Assembly: GCA_030429105.1 (NCBI GenBank)
Contig: JAUIDE010000044.1
Coordinates: 1-33,556 of the forward strand
Length of the DNA stretch: 33,556 nucleotides
Direction: 5' to 3'
DNA from: Alphaproteobacteria bacterium
Lineage (GTDB): Bacteria; Pseudomonadota; Alphaproteobacteria; Rhodobacterales; Rhodobacteraceae
Under the pieces are notes generated by a model that searched no databases, was not told the DNA's origin, and worked only from the letters and a program-made list of their open reading frames with translations. This document shows positions 33,332 to 33,556 of the stretch, piece after piece. Numbering within the stretch: position 1 is the first letter of the stretch; each line of letters begins with the position of its first letter. The position numbers and the translations under genes were made by a program.

Positions 33332-33556
33332 TCAGGCCGCGGCGGCGGCGAGCCGCTGCGCCTTGGCGATCACCTCGTCGATGTCGCCGACCATGTAGAA
33401 AGCCGCCTCCGGCAGATGGTCGAACTCGCCGGCGCAGACGCGCTTGAACGAGTCGATCGTCTTCTCCAGTGGCACCTGCACGCCGGGCGAGCCGGTGAAG
33501 ACCTGCGCCACGTCGAAGGGCTGGGAAAGGAAGCGCTGGATCTTCCGGGCGCGGGC
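33332..33556 (-). CDS. atpD: F0F1 ATP synthase subunit beta (partial, last 74 residues)
   Basis: The minus strand from the right edge reads [20 protein letters not shown], then [14 protein letters not shown] and [15 protein letters not shown], ending LAAAAA at a TGA at 33334-33332. This is the C-terminal helical domain of the catalytic beta subunit. The nucleotide-binding part lies beyond the window. Confidence 0.97.
   Translation of the reverse strand, partial: ARARKIQRFLSQPFDVAQVFTGSPGVQVPLEKTIDSFKRVCAGEFDHLPEAAFYMVGDIDEVIAKAQRLAAAAA

Overview
The window is GC-rich (about 70% by eye) and gene-dense. It looks like a chromosomal segment of an alphaproteobacterium, most likely Rhodobacterales. 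Supporting points are a phosphatidylcholine synthase, a TauE/SafE plus TIGR02186-type pair (a family I know only from alphaproteobacteria), the compact pcaDC order, a small membrane protein wedged between xerD and aroK, and a perfect TTAA-N7-TTAA (CtrA-type) site. No IS element, CRISPR array or prophage is visible. Most genes are housekeeping or catabolic.

Layout. 1-5641 (-): the N-terminal 1,880 residues of a giant, probably type I secreted, surface or extracellular protein (seven FG-GAP repeats, Calx-beta domains, a von Willebrand D domain, cadherin-like tandem repeats). It runs off the left edge. Its promoter region holds a perfect CtrA-type box and a 17-bp palindrome. 5860-8165 (+): a TIGR03032-like protein and a GT-B glycosyltransferase. 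8260-11635 (-): rhomboid protease, pcaD, pcaC, a BKACE (DUF849) enzyme and a methyltransferase; the last four overlap, suggesting one translationally coupled unit for beta-ketoadipate metabolism. 11719-12747 (+): trpS. 12754-13701 (-): a lipoprotein alpha/beta hydrolase. 13900-17349 (+): a fused indolepyruvate ferredoxin oxidoreductase broken by one in-frame TAG. 17408-18106 (+): pcs. 18103-19568 (-): an epoxide-hydrolase-like protein and a small DksA/TraR protein. 19705-23145 (+): two coupled pairs, TauE/SafE with TIGR02186 and a desaturase with a PhnD-like protein. 23165-23240: tRNA-Ala(CGC).

23253-25306 (-): a 46-aa membrane protein, xerD (TTG start overlapping the small gene's stop) and an aldo/keto reductase. 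25436-27135 (+): aroK-aroB, two shikimate-pathway steps with an ATGA overlap. 27206-28954 (+): a Kef-type cation/proton antiporter. 29149-29769 (+): rpsD with a promoter, a leader rich in predicted hairpins and a textbook terminator. 29820-30287: the only long non-coding stretch, with two successive terminator-like hairpins that suggest one or two small RNAs. 30288-32777 (-): a dimethylglycine/sarcosine dehydrogenase-type flavoprotein. 32917-33556 (-): atpC and the 3' end of atpD.

The strongest leads are the amber-interrupted oxidoreductase, the pcaDC-BKACE unit (a possible route from beta-ketoadipate to succinyl-CoA without PcaIJ/PcaF), the CtrA box in front of the giant protein, and the putative small RNA with a CUCC loop after rpsD.
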